A stretch of DNA of 64,000 nt from Erysipelotrichaceae bacterium (GCA_003543215.1 DPJD01000001.1:114141-178140), one strand, 5' to 3'. Shown: positions 34,469 through 43,796, counted from the stretch's first letter. A program made the numbers and translations. The notes: a model not told the origin generated them from the letters alone.

Positions 34469-34545
34469 GGCGGGATAGCTCAGTTGGCTAGAGCAATCGG
34501 TTCATACCCGGTCGGTCGTGAGTTCGAGTCTCACTCCCGCTACCA
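34469..34545 (+). tRNA. tRNA-Met (CAU), elongator type
   Basis: Acceptor GGCGGGA/TCCCGCT, anticodon CAT in CGGTTCATACCCG, encoded CCA. The body resembles elongator tRNA-Met of Bacillota and has a paired 1-72 position, unlike the initiators downstream. Confidence 0.88.
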
Positions 34546-34549
34546 ATCT

Positions 34550-34626
<77 letters not shown>

Positions 34627-34634
34627 ACCCCAAT

Positions 34635-34723
34635 GGAGGAATACCCAAGTGGTTGAAGGGACTGGTCTTGAAAACCAGCAGATGTGCGAGCATGCGTGGG
34701 TTCGAATCCCACTTCCTCCGCCA
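34635..34723 (+). tRNA. tRNA-Ser (UGA)
   Basis: Acceptor GGAGGAA/TTCCTCC, anticodon TGA in GGTCTTGAAAACC, a long variable arm typical of Ser, discriminator G, encoded CCA. Confidence 0.95.
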
Positions 34724-34752
34724 GAATTTCCTTCACAATTAATTTAATATAT

Positions 34753-34829
<77 letters not shown>

Positions 34830-34852
34830 ATTTTAATGAAGTATACATACAT

Positions 34853-34929
<77 letters not shown>

Positions 34930-34932
34930 AAT

Positions 34933-35008
<76 letters not shown>

Positions 35009-35020
35009 TTTCGATTGATT

Positions 35021-35043
35021 CCTGTCCTCGGCAGGTTTTTTTT
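35021..35043 (+). terminator. Terminator of the tRNA cluster
   Basis: CCTG and CAGG pair around TCCTCGG, followed by at least eight Ts. Confidence 0.75.
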
Positions 35044-35237
35044 ATGGTTTATGAGCTATAATGATAGTAAGTGAAAAGAAGAGCTTTATGTACAAAACGT
35101 TTCTAGTTTCATTATTATGTGAAACGCATAAGCTGTATTGAGTGTAGAGTTTGTTTAGGGTGCACTCGTAAGAAGTCATTTTATCGTTATCAAAAGTCAT
35201 TGCGTCGAAGGGGACGGATCTGGCTTAAGGAGGGGTT
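35044..35237 (+). promoter_or_regulatory. Promoter and long leader before the TIGR02206-like gene
   Basis: TATAAT at 35057-35062 has no clear -35. It would give a leader of about 165 bases. Inside it, CGTTTC and GAAACG (about 35099-35126) can pair. A possible 17-codon ORF (ATG 35089) and a GTG-started Cys-rich frame (35119-35289) also occur, neither with a convincing ribosome site. I recognise no known riboswitch. Confidence 0.4.
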
Positions 35238-35975
35238 GTGGAGTATTTCTTTGCGTCAGCTGAACAGATTCCGCTGTCAATGCAGTTAAAAGCATTTGGA
35301 TCCAGTCATTTGATATGGCTGGCTGTTATCGCGGTATTCATTGTGTTCTTAAGCCTGTTCTATACAAATTTGAGACCTTATCAGAAACGACAATTTAAAA
35401 AAACCTTTGCGTTGTTCATCATCTTCTTTGAATTGTTGAGGCAGATCATCTATCTGGTCTTGAATCGATATGAATTGGGACTCTTGCCTTTGCATCTCTG
35501 TGGTTTGACAGAATTCTTGATTCTCTATCATGCCTATAGTAAAAATAAAATCATCAAGGAAAGTCTCTATGCGATGGGTTTGATTGGGGCAGTGATGGCC
35601 TTGACCTTTGCGGATTGGTTGATTTATCCTTTATGGCATTTCCAATCCATTCATAGCTTTGTGATGCATGGGCTCTTGCTGGGTTATGTTGTCATGCTGC
35701 TTTGGAGTAAAGAGCTGAAACCGAATTATAAACATTTACCTTCAGTCTTTGGTTTATTCTTCATCATCTGTTTTGGTTTATTCTTCTTTAATAAACAGTA
35801 CGATACGAATTTCTTCTTCTTGAACTATCCATCACCTGGATCTCCCTTGGTTCTCTTTGAACAATGGGTCGGTAATCCAGCTTACATTGCATTGGTTGTG
35901 GTGTTGCTTTTAATCGTATGGGCATTGATGTATCTGCCATGGACAATGAATAAGCAGAGGAGGACGCAACAATGA
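35238..35975 (+). CDS. TIGR02206/YwaF-like integral membrane protein
   Basis: A 245-aa membrane protein with six or seven helices. The landmarks FGSSHLIWLAVIAVF, LPLHLCGLTEFLILYHAY and HGLLLGYVVMLLW fit the YwaF/TMEM164 family, proposed to be membrane acyltransferases. The start is GTG 35238 after AAGGAGGGGTT. It overlaps the PHP gene by 4 bases, so it forms an operon with it and rimO. Confidence 0.82.
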   Translation: MEYFFASAEQIPLSMQLKAFGSSHLIWLAVIAVFIVFLSLFYTNLRPYQKRQFKKTFALFIIFFELLRQIIYLVLNRYELGLLPLHLCGLTEFLILYHAYSKNKIIKESLYAMGLIGAVMALTFADWLIYPLWHFQSIHSFVMHGLLLGYVVMLLWSKELKPNYKHLPSVFGLFFIICFGLFFFNKQYDTNFFFLNYPSPGSPLVLFEQWVGNPAYIALVVVLLLIVWALMYLPWTMNKQRRTQQ

Positions 35976-36862
35976 GTGTCGTAGATTTGCATATCCATTC
36001 CAACTATTCTCTGGATGGTGAATATTCTGTGTTGGACTTATTCAAAGAAGTAGAGGCTCGAGGTGTCAAAGTTGCGGCGATTGCGGATCATGACCGAATC
36101 GATGCGGCACGTGAAGTTGAAGCGTATCGACCATATTCAAATATCATGTGGATCCCTGCGATTGAATGCAGCGCGATTTATCAAAATAAGGAAATTCATT
36201 TGTTGGGTTATGGGATTGATCCCAATCATTCATGGTTTTATGAACATTATCAGAGTATTAAAAAAGCATATGAAGCTTCCTTACCATTACGACTTCAGTT
36301 CTTGAATGAACAATTCAAGTTGGATCTCAAGGTCGAAGAGTTTGAACCCTTTCTTGAAGAAAACATCATCAGTCCGCGCTTTCTTACGCGCTACTTATTG
36401 AGTCAAACCATATATGCGGAACATCCTCTTCTTAAACCTTACATCAAAGGTTCACGCAGACATCCCAATCATGCCTTTTTTATTCAAGACATGCGTGCAA
36501 AGGCGAAGGAGAACTTCCTTGAGAAAGCACTTCCCTCGGTACATGAAGTCATCAAAATGCTTCATGAGGCAGGTGGTTTGGTTGTGTTGGCACATCCTGG
36601 TAATGTGATTCAGGAAAACATGCAGTTATTGAATGAGCTGACGCATTTAGGTTTGGATGGCATAGAAGCGTATTGCCCGTATCACTCAGAGATACAGAAT
36701 TACTTCTATGTGGATTATGCGCTTAAGCGTAAGTTGATTATTACTTGTGGTAGTGATTATTATGGGCCAAGCAAACACTTCGTTAAGATTGGACAAACTC
36801 ATTGTCCGATGCAAGCCGATGAAATGTTGGCGCAATTTAGAAACAAAGGAATTCAATTATGA
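35972..36862 (+). CDS. PHP-domain phosphoesterase
   Basis: A 296-aa protein. PHP metal motifs are VDLHIHSNYSLDG, AIADHDRID and the C-terminal HPGNVI and CGSDYYGP. Related proteins (RnaAM/TrpH type) hydrolyse nucleoside 3',5'-bisphosphates or RNA 5' ends; the substrate here is inferred only by family. It overlaps both neighbours by 4 bases. AGGAGGACGCAACA precedes the ATG. Confidence 0.9.
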   Translation: MSVVDLHIHSNYSLDGEYSVLDLFKEVEARGVKVAAIADHDRIDAAREVEAYRPYSNIMWIPAIECSAIYQNKEIHLLGYGIDPNHSWFYEHYQSIKKAYEASLPLRLQFLNEQFKLDLKVEEFEPFLEENIISPRFLTRYLLSQTIYAEHPLLKPYIKGSRRHPNHAFFIQDMRAKAKENFLEKALPSVHEVIKMLHEAGGLVVLAHPGNVIQENMQLLNELTHLGLDGIEAYCPYHSEIQNYFYVDYALKRKLIITCGSDYYGPSKHFVKIGQTHCPMQADEMLAQFRNKGIQL

Positions 36863-38157
36863 AAGTAGGATTAGTATCGTTAGGCTGTAGTAAGAATCTT
36901 GTGGATTCTGAGAATATCTTAGGTTGGTTCAAAGCGAATGAGCATACGATTGTAAGTAATTTAAAAGATGCGGAAATGATCGTCGTCAATACCTGTGGTT
37001 TTATTGAACCTGCTAAACAAGAAGGCATCGAGACCATCTTAGAGATGGCTGAATATAAAAATAAGAACTGTAAGCATCTGATTGTGACGGGGTGTTTGGT
37101 TCAACGCTACCATCAAGATTTGGTAGAAGCATTACCAGAAGTGGATGCTTGGGTTAGAATACAGGACTATCCAAAGATTGGGGAACTGTTAGAGAAGAAG
37201 CTCCATACGCCTTTTAAAGTCGTCTATGGTAAACAAGAACGTCTTCAAAGCACGCAGAAACATACCGCATATTTAAAGATTGCGGAAGGGTGCAGCAATC
37301 ATTGCAGCTATTGTGCGATTCCTTTGATTCGTGGCGATATGCAATCCTATCCGATGGAAGAACTGCTTATAGAAGCTCAAAGTATGGCGGATAAGGGTGT
37401 TAAAGAGTGTGTGATCATTGCTCAGGATACCAGTCGCTATGGCTTGGATCACGGAACACGTGCATTGCCTGAACTCTTGGATAAATTGAATGCGATTGAA
37501 GGGTTCCACTGGATACGTCTACTGTACCAATATCCAGATGCGATTACCGATGATATCTTGGATGCGATGAAACGCAATTCAAAAGTACTCCCCTATTTTG
37601 ATATTCCGATTCAACACGCAAACAACCGTTTGTTAAAGGCGATGAAGCGCAAGGGAACCAAGGAACAAATTCGTGCAGTCATCCAAAAGATTCGTGCAGT
37701 TTTCCCAGATGCGATTCTAAGGACGACCATCATTGTCGGCTTTCCATCAGAAACGGAAGCTGAATTTCAAGAAGTTTTGGACTTCATGGAAGAAGTCCGT
37801 TTAGATCGTTTGGGTGCGTTCACTTATTCGCCTGAAGAAGACACGGAAGCCTATGACTTGGAAGATTCAATCGATCCAAGCATCAAAGAAGAACGTTACC
37901 ATCGTTTGATGCGTTTACAGAACTTGATTGCTTTAGAACGCATGGAACGTTGGGTTGGACAGGAAATTGAAGTCTGCGTTGAATCACGTGAACCTAAAAC
38001 CATGCTTTATCATGGTCGTTCGTTACACAGTGCGCCCGATGATGTGGATGGCGAAGTTATTTTTACAGCAGATTCACTTTTAAAGAAGGGGAGTTTCCAT
38101 CAAGTGAAGGTAACTTCAGTTGATGCCTATGACTTATATGGAGAAATCGTCAAGTGA
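36859..38157 (+). CDS. rimO: Ribosomal protein S12 methylthiotransferase
   Basis: A 432-aa radical SAM enzyme adding a methylthio group to the conserved Asp of S12. The N-terminal UPF0004 cysteines are in SLGCSKNLVDSE, VVNTCGFIEPAK and VTGCLVQRY; the radical SAM motif is CSNHCSYCAIP; a TRAM domain closes the protein. The SKNLVDSE and IRLLYQYPD segments are typical of RimO rather than MiaB. Its 3' end forms part of a terminator. Confidence 0.95.
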   Translation: MKVGLVSLGCSKNLVDSENILGWFKANEHTIVSNLKDAEMIVVNTCGFIEPAKQEGIETILEMAEYKNKNCKHLIVTGCLVQRYHQDLVEALPEVDAWVRIQDYPKIGELLEKKLHTPFKVVYGKQERLQSTQKHTAYLKIAEGCSNHCSYCAIPLIRGDMQSYPMEELLIEAQSMADKGVKECVIIAQDTSRYGLDHGTRALPELLDKLNAIEGFHWIRLLYQYPDAITDDILDAMKRNSKVLPYFDIPIQHANNRLLKAMKRKGTKEQIRAVIQKIRAVFPDAILRTTIIVGFPSETEAEFQEVLDFMEEVRLDRLGAFTYSPEEDTEAYDLEDSIDPSIKEERYHRLMRLQNLIALERMERWVGQEIEVCVESREPKTMLYHGRSLHSAPDDVDGEVIFTADSLLKKGSFHQVKVTSVDAYDLYGEIVK

Positions 38158-38175
38158 CGGTTTCTTTTGATTTTA
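38143..38175 (+). terminator. Terminator overlapping the end of rimO
   Basis: GAAATCGTC, loop AAGT, GACGGTTTC, then TTTTGATTTT. The rimO stop TGA is in the hairpin. Confidence 0.85.
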
Positions 38176-38208
38176 TAACTTTGTCTTTTTAATTTGGGTG
38201 TTTTTGTC

Positions 38209-38214
38209 TATAAT
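38209..38214 (+). promoter_or_regulatory. Candidate -10 box ahead of the purine riboswitch
   Basis: TATAAT, 15 bases before riboswitch stem P1. No good -35 is visible. Confidence 0.5.
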
Positions 38215-38228
38215 AGAAACGTTATTAG

Positions 38229-38364
38229 TTGTCATATAATGCCTAAATACGGTAGGCAGTCTCTACACATCCCCATAAAGGATGTACTATGACAAAACTT
38301 CTTATTCGTTCCGTTTTGTCAATGGGAACTAATGACACATTGATATTTTCAACGAATAAGGAGG
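38229..38364 (+). promoter_or_regulatory. Guanine-class purine riboswitch with translational expression platform
   Basis: P1 is TTGTCATA/TATGACAA (38229-38236, 38288-38295). P2 is GCCTA/TAGGC (38241-38257) with loop AATACGG. P3 is ACATCC/GGATGT (38267-38285) with loop CCATAAA. The junctions carry TATAAT-like J1/2, CTCTAC in J2/3 and AC before TATGAC in J3/1; the C at 38287 matches the guanine/hypoxanthine-specific position. Downstream, 38298-38310 can pair with 38351-38363, covering the GGAG ribosome site. Alternatively 38291-38298 pairs with 38313-38320, using part of P1. So purine binding should hide the ribosome site. Confidence 0.88.
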
Positions 38365-38368
38365 ACAT

Positions 38369-39712
38369 ATGAAAGAAATATCATCGTTTTTTAAGTTTTC
38401 AGAAATGAAGATCAATTTTCGTATTGAGATTTTAGCGGGGCTTACGACATTCATGACCATGGCTTATGTTTTGGCTGTACAACCTGCTGCTTTGGTTGGC
38501 TTTGGACCGGATGCGTCCATGCTTGATGTGAATGGTGTGTTGATCAGTAAGTCTGCGATTTTCATTGTGACGGCGCTCGTGAGTGCTCTGATCACATTGT
38601 TCATGGGTTTGTATGCAAAGATGCCTTTTGCATTATCGACCGGTATGGGTGCTAATTTCATGCTTGGAACACTGATTCAAGGCCAAGCCTTATCTTTTGG
38701 TCAAGCAATGGCACTTACACTGATATCGGGTATCATCTTCGTTGCTTTGACCATTTTTGGAATTCGCGACTTGATTGTGCGTATGATTCCAAAAAACATC
38801 AAGGTTTCAATCGGTGTCTCGATCGGTTTCTTTATTGCCTACTTGGGCTTTAAGAATACGGGGATCGCAGTTTATTCCAATGGTATGGCCATGGGGGACT
38901 TTACGCAACCGACGGTTTATTTAGCGATTTTAGGTTTACTGATCATAGCGGTCTTAACGGCTTATCAAGTCAAAGGTGCGATCTTGTTTGGTATTTTGGC
39001 AATCACACTTTTGGGCATCCCTTTTGGTGTCACTAAAGTTCCAAGTAGTCTATTCATGGTTCCAAGTTTGAATGATGTGGACAGTGTTTTATTCAACTTG
39101 GACTTCAAAGATATATTCAATCCAAATGGTATCGTTTTGATGTTCATCATCTTCTTTGGAGATTTCTTTTCAACTTTAGGAACAGTTTTGGGTGTTGGGA
39201 AAAAAGCAAATATGTTGGATGAAGAGGGTAATCTTCCCAATATTCAGAAACCTTTCTTGGTCGATGCGATTGGCACCTGTGTTGGGGCATTAACAGGTTG
39301 TACGACCATCACGACGTTCGTAGAATCATCGGCAGGGGTCGAGGCTGGTGGAAGAACAGGTTTTACTTCAATTGTGGTGAGTATCTTGTTTCTGGGAATG
39401 ATGTTTCTTGCGCCATTGGGTTTAATGATTCCGAATGCAGCGACTGGACCTGCTTTGATTTTTGTTGGCTTATTGATGATCAAGGGCATTAAAGATATCG
39501 ATCTCGATGACTTCAGTGAAGCATTTGGACCCTTTATCATGTTGATGTTTGTAACTTTTATGGGCTCAATTGCGGCTGGTATTGCGGCTGGTATCATAGC
39601 TTATGTTGTACTTAAAGTCTTGACAGGTAAAGCGAAAGAAATTCATCCAGGCATGTATGTGCTCATGATTCCTTTGATTTTGTATTTTATCTTTAATAAA
39701 CCTTTGGTGTAA
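38369..39712 (+). CDS. NCS2 family purine permease (AzgA/PbuG-like)
   Basis: A 447-aa membrane protein of the AzgA-type nucleobase/cation symporters, importing guanine, hypoxanthine or adenine. Landmarks are GLTTFMTMAYVLAVQP, STGMGANFMLG and GCTTITTFVESSAGVEAGGRTG, the family's signature loop. About 12-14 helices. The ribosome site AAGGAGG is the target of the upstream riboswitch. It is cotranscribed with adenine deaminase, 25 bases away. Confidence 0.94.
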   Translation: MKEISSFFKFSEMKINFRIEILAGLTTFMTMAYVLAVQPAALVGFGPDASMLDVNGVLISKSAIFIVTALVSALITLFMGLYAKMPFALSTGMGANFMLGTLIQGQALSFGQAMALTLISGIIFVALTIFGIRDLIVRMIPKNIKVSIGVSIGFFIAYLGFKNTGIAVYSNGMAMGDFTQPTVYLAILGLLIIAVLTAYQVKGAILFGILAITLLGIPFGVTKVPSSLFMVPSLNDVDSVLFNLDFKDIFNPNGIVLMFIIFFGDFFSTLGTVLGVGKKANMLDEEGNLPNIQKPFLVDAIGTCVGALTGCTTITTFVESSAGVEAGGRTGFTSIVVSILFLGMMFLAPLGLMIPNAATGPALIFVGLLMIKGIKDIDLDDFSEAFGPFIMLMFVTFMGSIAAGIAAGIIAYVVLKVLTGKAKEIHPGMYVLMIPLILYFIFNKPLV

Positions 39713-39737
39713 GATGAAAGAAATTAAGGAGATACCG

Positions 39738-41489
39738 ATGGATCGTAAACAACTGATCGATGTGGCAATGGGTCGCATCAAAGCAGATTTGATTTTATAT
39801 CGCGCTCAAATTCTGAATGTATACAGTGGTGAAGTTTTAAACGGGGAAGTGTGGGTCAAGAACGGGTTTATTGCCCATGTCGATTATCATGAGGATATCG
39901 AGCCAAGGGGACAAGCTTTGCATACCATCGATTGCGGAGGGAAGTTTTTGATTCCTGGATTGATTGATGCCCATGTGCATATAGAAAGTTCGATGTTGAG
40001 TCCACGTCGATTTGCAGAAATCGTTCTCCCTTGGGGTACGACTAGTGTCATGACAGACCCGCATGAGATTGCGAATGTAATGGGCGTTCGTGGGGTTGAA
40101 TACATGCATGACAGTGCTTTGGATCTGCCCATGCGGATCTTTATCCATGTGCCATCCTGTGTGCCATCAGTCGTAGGCTTGGAACATGCTGGCGCTGAGT
40201 TCACAACGAAAGAAATCAATCATCTCTATGGTTTGTCCAATGTCATTGGTTTGGCAGAGGTCATGGATTATATCGGAATCATTGAGAATGAAGATCGTAT
40301 GCATTCAATTTTGGAACACGCCATGGGTAAAGGTAAGTTCATTCAAGGTCATGCGCCATTTCTAGAAGGGCAGATGTTATCGGCGTATCGTTTAGGGGGA
40401 CCGGAATCCTGTCACGAATCTCGAAGTTCTAAAGAAGCCGTCGATAAGATTCGGGTTGGACTTTTCGTTGATGCGCGCGAAAGCAGTATCAGTCGCAATG
40501 TCAAAGATATTTATGCGGGTGTCAAGGATTTCCGTTACTTCGATCGTTTGACCTTATGCACGGATGATCGTGAACCTGAGGATATTCTTACAGAAGGTCA
40601 TATGAATGATGTGGTGAATAAAATCATAGAGGCAGGAATGCATCCGATCGATGCGATTCGTTCGGCAACTTACAATACGGCACGTCAAATTGGACGTGAG
40701 GATCTTGGGGCGATCGCACCTGGTTGTGTTGCTGACTTTGTCTTAACTGAGCAATTATCCAACATTCAACCTGAAATGGTATTTGTGTCTGGAAAACTGG
40801 TGGCGGAAAATGGTCACTTGATCACCCCAATTGAAACCAAAGAGTATCCAATTGAATCTGAAAACTCGATTAAGTTAAAAAAACTTGAGTTAGATGATTT
40901 TAAAATCAAACTGCCTATTCAAAATGGCTTCTTGAAGGTCAATGTCATCAAATATGAATCCCATAAATTCTCAAACACCACGGTTGAAGTGGAAGAACTG
41001 GAAGTTATTGATGGTGAGTTGGTTCTAGATGATAATTTGAACTGGGTCGCAATCTTCAATCGACATGGGAAAGACAACCATGCGATTCATCTTGTGCGTA
41101 ACTTTGGGACAAAATCTGGTGCTATCGCATCGACGATCTCGCACGACAGTCATAATCTTACGATTGTCTATCACGACGCTAAAGATGCATATCAGGCTTA
41201 TGTTCAACTTAATGCAGTTAAGGGGGGCATGTGTGCGATTTATAACAATGAAATACAAACACTTGCTTTGCCGCTTGCTGGTTTGATGACGAATCGCCCT
41301 GCAATTGATCACATCCATGATGTCAATCAAATGAAAGCATTGATGCGCAAGATGGGGCTTGTGGAAATCGAGAACCCACTTCTAAGAATCGTCACATTGG
41401 CTCTAATCGTCATTCCGTATGCGAAAATGTCGGATTTGGGTTGTGTCGATGTCATCCATAAGACGTTTATTCCGCTTTTTGTAGATTAA
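39738..41489 (+). CDS. ade: Adenine deaminase
   Basis: A 583-aa amidohydrolase converting adenine to hypoxanthine and ammonia. Metal and active-site motifs are GLIDAHVHIESSMLSP, SVMTDPHEIANVMG, QGHAPFL and CTDDREPEDI; the C-terminal adenine-deaminase domain is present. An in-frame ATG lies at 39714, but AAGGAGA (39726-39732) points to ATG 39738. Its product hypoxanthine fits the riboswitch-controlled permease in front of it. Confidence 0.94.
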   Translation: MDRKQLIDVAMGRIKADLILYRAQILNVYSGEVLNGEVWVKNGFIAHVDYHEDIEPRGQALHTIDCGGKFLIPGLIDAHVHIESSMLSPRRFAEIVLPWGTTSVMTDPHEIANVMGVRGVEYMHDSALDLPMRIFIHVPSCVPSVVGLEHAGAEFTTKEINHLYGLSNVIGLAEVMDYIGIIENEDRMHSILEHAMGKGKFIQGHAPFLEGQMLSAYRLGGPESCHESRSSKEAVDKIRVGLFVDARESSISRNVKDIYAGVKDFRYFDRLTLCTDDREPEDILTEGHMNDVVNKIIEAGMHPIDAIRSATYNTARQIGREDLGAIAPGCVADFVLTEQLSNIQPEMVFVSGKLVAENGHLITPIETKEYPIESENSIKLKKLELDDFKIKLPIQNGFLKVNVIKYESHKFSNTTVEVEELEVIDGELVLDDNLNWVAIFNRHGKDNHAIHLVRNFGTKSGAIASTISHDSHNLTIVYHDAKDAYQAYVQLNAVKGGMCAIYNNEIQTLALPLAGLMTNRPAIDHIHDVNQMKALMRKMGLVEIENPLLRIVTLALIVIPYAKMSDLGCVDVIHKTFIPLFVD

Positions 41490-41492
41490 ACC

Positions 41493-41530
41493 AAAACTGA
41501 GTTTAGCCTAAGTGCTAAATTCAGTTTTTG
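41493..41530 (+). terminator. Terminator of the purine operon
   Basis: AAAACTGAGTTTAGC pairs with GCTAAATTCAGTTTT (15 pairs with one G-T) around a 6-base loop, ending in Ts. Confidence 0.9.
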
Positions 41531-41727
41531 ATTCTCACGCTCGAGCATAGGATACAACATATTATCTTCAATCCAGCTTACTACTATCCGACTGCTTATG
41601 TGTCATCGTGTTCTCATGTTGGATAAAAAGTATCGAATCCTATCGAGAAGCGGTTTGACACTGATATCGGTCTTAGTGAATGAGTTTATAAATATATAAT
41701 GATTTATCTGTGATTTCAGAAGATCGA
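41531..41727 (+). other. Gene-poor stretch with one doubtful 33-codon frame
   Basis: No clear gene. A frame at 41598-41699 (ATG, 33 codons) ends SRSGLTLISVLVNEF..., faintly like a pilin N-terminus, but it has no ribosome site. TTGACA at 41655-41660 and TATAAT at 41695-41700 are too far apart to be one promoter. Confidence 0.35.
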
Positions 41728-41805
41728 ATGATTTCTATGGATGTGTTGATGTTTGTTGGCTTGTTGACGGTGATTTTGATTCTGATGCTTGTAAGTTTTG
41801 TGTAA
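41728..41805 (+). CDS. Candidate 25-aa hydrophobic peptide
   Basis: MISMDVLMFVGLLTVILI followed by LMLVSFV: almost the entire peptide is one membrane-spanning stretch. It is followed 1-2 bases later by a strong terminator, as in type I toxin or small membrane-peptide genes. AGAAG eight bases ahead is a weak ribosome site, and a TATAAT at 41695-41700 could drive it. No antitoxin RNA is evident. It may be chance. Confidence 0.35.
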   Translation: MISMDVLMFVGLLTVILILMLVSFV

Positions 41806-41806
41806 T

Positions 41807-41856
41807 AAAAAACGCAGTTCCTTCGTTTGTGATAAACTTTGGAGCTGCGTTTTTAT
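41807..41856. terminator. Bidirectional terminator between the small peptide and pepF
   Basis: AAAACGCAGTTCC pairs with GGAGCTGCGTTTT (one G-T), with a possible inner GTTT/AAAC hairpin in the loop; A- and T-runs flank both sides. It would end pepF transcription on the minus strand. Confidence 0.8.
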
Positions 41857-41863
41857 ATTCGGT

Positions 41864-43660
41864 CTAAATCAAGGTCTTAAGCTGTGCCAAGCGTTCTTCG
41901 AAGACACTCAGTGCATCTAAGGTGGCTTGATTGCTCGTCATGTCGACACCTGCGATACGTAAGGCATCAATCGGTTTGACACTGGAACCAGCTTGTAAGA
42001 ATTTCAGATAATTTGTTACAGCACTTTGACCTTCCGTCAAGAGCTTATGACTTAAAGCACTGGCAGCACTGAAGCCTGTTGCATATTGATAAACATAATA
42101 ATTGTAGTAGAAGTGGGGAATACGTGCCCATTCATATTGAATCTCTGGATCGTAGGTCATTGTTTCGCCATAATAGAAACGGTTGATGCGATCGTATTCC
42201 TTGCTCAAATATTCTTGGGTCAGAGCGATCCCGTTTTGTGCGGATTGATGGATGAGGTGTTCGAACTCTGCGAACTGGGTTTGACGATAGACTGTTCCTT
42301 TGACGCCATCCAAGTAATGATTGATGATATAGGCTTGAATCTTAGGATCGTTGTATTTCTTTAAGAGATAAGCGGTTAAGAGATTTTCATTGGTTGTGGA
42401 AGCAACTTCTGCAACGAAGATGGAATAATCACCATAGATGAAGGGTTGATGTTTACGGGTATAGTAGGAATGAAGACTATGACCGAGTTCATGGGCTAAG
42501 GTGTAGAGATTATCCAAGTTATCTTGCCAATTCAACAAGATATAGGGGTTCGTCGTATAACAACCGCTGGAATACGCTCCGGAACGTTTGCCTTCGTTCT
42601 CCATCACGTCGATCCAACGTTCCTGGAAGGCTTTTTTTAGGACGGACACATAATCATCCCCCAAGACCTGAAGTGCCTCTAGAATGATTTCTTGAGCTTC
42701 TTCATATGTGAATTCCAAAGTCACATCCTCCACCATCGGGAGATAGACATCATACATGCGAATTTCATCCAATTTAAGAATGTCTTTGCGTAAGTCGACA
42801 TATTGATGCAAAAGATCGATCTTTGTATGAATCGCATCTACTAAAGATTCATAGACATTCTCAGGAATGTGGTTCGCGAATAATGCGGCTTCACGTGCAC
42901 TCTTGAAACCACGTATCGCCGCATTGAAATTATGACGCTTAACCGTGTTGCTTAAAGTAGCCGCAAAGGTGTTCTTTAGATCTTGGTAACTGGCATACAT
43001 GTTTTTAAAAGCTTGTTTACGAAGGTCACGATCGGTATTCTCCAAATAGAGACCATAGCGACCATGGGATAACTGCAATTCTTCACCCTCTTTTGTTATC
43101 AAAGGTTTGAAGCGAAGATCCGCGTTGTTCAAGACGCCAAATGTTTCTGAACTACCGCTTAAGACATCCCCAGCTTTGGCCAATAAGAGTTCTTCTTTAT
43201 CGCTCAAGATGTACTGACGACGCTCAAACATCAAATCGAATTCATGTGTATAAATCTGAAGATCCGGATGATTGAGGTAGGATCTTAGGGCAGCTTCATC
43301 CGCCTCCAACAATTCCGTTTCATAATAGGATATTGCACTGGCGACTTTACTGTATAGACTACGTGCACGACTCTGTAAAGCTTGAGCTTGTGATTCTGCC
43401 GTATCTTGATCGCTCAAGAGATGGGCATAGGTATACAATGTTTCAATCTTTTGTAAAAGATCATTTCTGAAATTCAGTGCTTCCAATAAGGTCTCTGCTT
43501 TTTCACTCAGTTTACCTTGAAATTGTCCAGCCTCTAGGTTCAGTTTTTCAATGGTTTGAAATGTGTCTTCCCAGCGATCGAGCGTCGGGAAAATTGAGTT
43601 TAGATTCCACGTGAGATGTTCAGGAACCTCATTACGTTTTAAGACGGTTGTGTTTTTCAT
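41864..43660 (-). CDS. pepF: Oligoendopeptidase F
   Basis: A 598-aa cytosolic zinc metallopeptidase (M3B) cleaving oligopeptides. The zinc motif is TLAHELGHSLHSYY at about residues 382-395. The N-terminal LTWNLNSIFPTLDRWE and C-terminal FYYNYYVYQYATGFSAA segments are typical. GTG 43666 is possible, but ATG 43660 lies 5 bases after AAGGAG. It would process peptides taken up by transporters such as Opp. Confidence 0.95.
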   Translation of the reverse strand: MKNTTVLKRNEVPEHLTWNLNSIFPTLDRWEDTFQTIEKLNLEAGQFQGKLSEKAETLLEALNFRNDLLQKIETLYTYAHLLSDQDTAESQAQALQSRARSLYSKVASAISYYETELLEADEAALRSYLNHPDLQIYTHEFDLMFERRQYILSDKEELLLAKAGDVLSGSSETFGVLNNADLRFKPLITKEGEELQLSHGRYGLYLENTDRDLRKQAFKNMYASYQDLKNTFAATLSNTVKRHNFNAAIRGFKSAREAALFANHIPENVYESLVDAIHTKIDLLHQYVDLRKDILKLDEIRMYDVYLPMVEDVTLEFTYEEAQEIILEALQVLGDDYVSVLKKAFQERWIDVMENEGKRSGAYSSGCYTTNPYILLNWQDNLDNLYTLAHELGHSLHSYYTRKHQPFIYGDYSIFVAEVASTTNENLLTAYLLKKYNDPKIQAYIINHYLDGVKGTVYRQTQFAEFEHLIHQSAQNGIALTQEYLSKEYDRINRFYYGETMTYDPEIQYEWARIPHFYYNYYVYQYATGFSAASALSHKLLTEGQSAVTNYLKFLQAGSSVKPIDALRIAGVDMTSNQATLDALSVFEERLAQLKTLI

Positions 43661-43768
43661 AAGCACTCCTTTTGTCCTATATTATACCGCATATCGATGG
43701 TGCTTGGGTACACGATGGCTTCGTGGAATCACGTGAAATAATTATCTAGAAAAGCGCAATAAAAAGTA

Positions 43769-43796
43769 TTGTAATATTTGTGATTTACGCTATAAT
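43769..43796 (+). promoter_or_regulatory. Promoter of speA-speE-speB
   Basis: TTGTAA (43769-43774) and TATAAT (43791-43796) with a 16-base spacer, about 54 bases ahead of speA. Confidence 0.7.
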
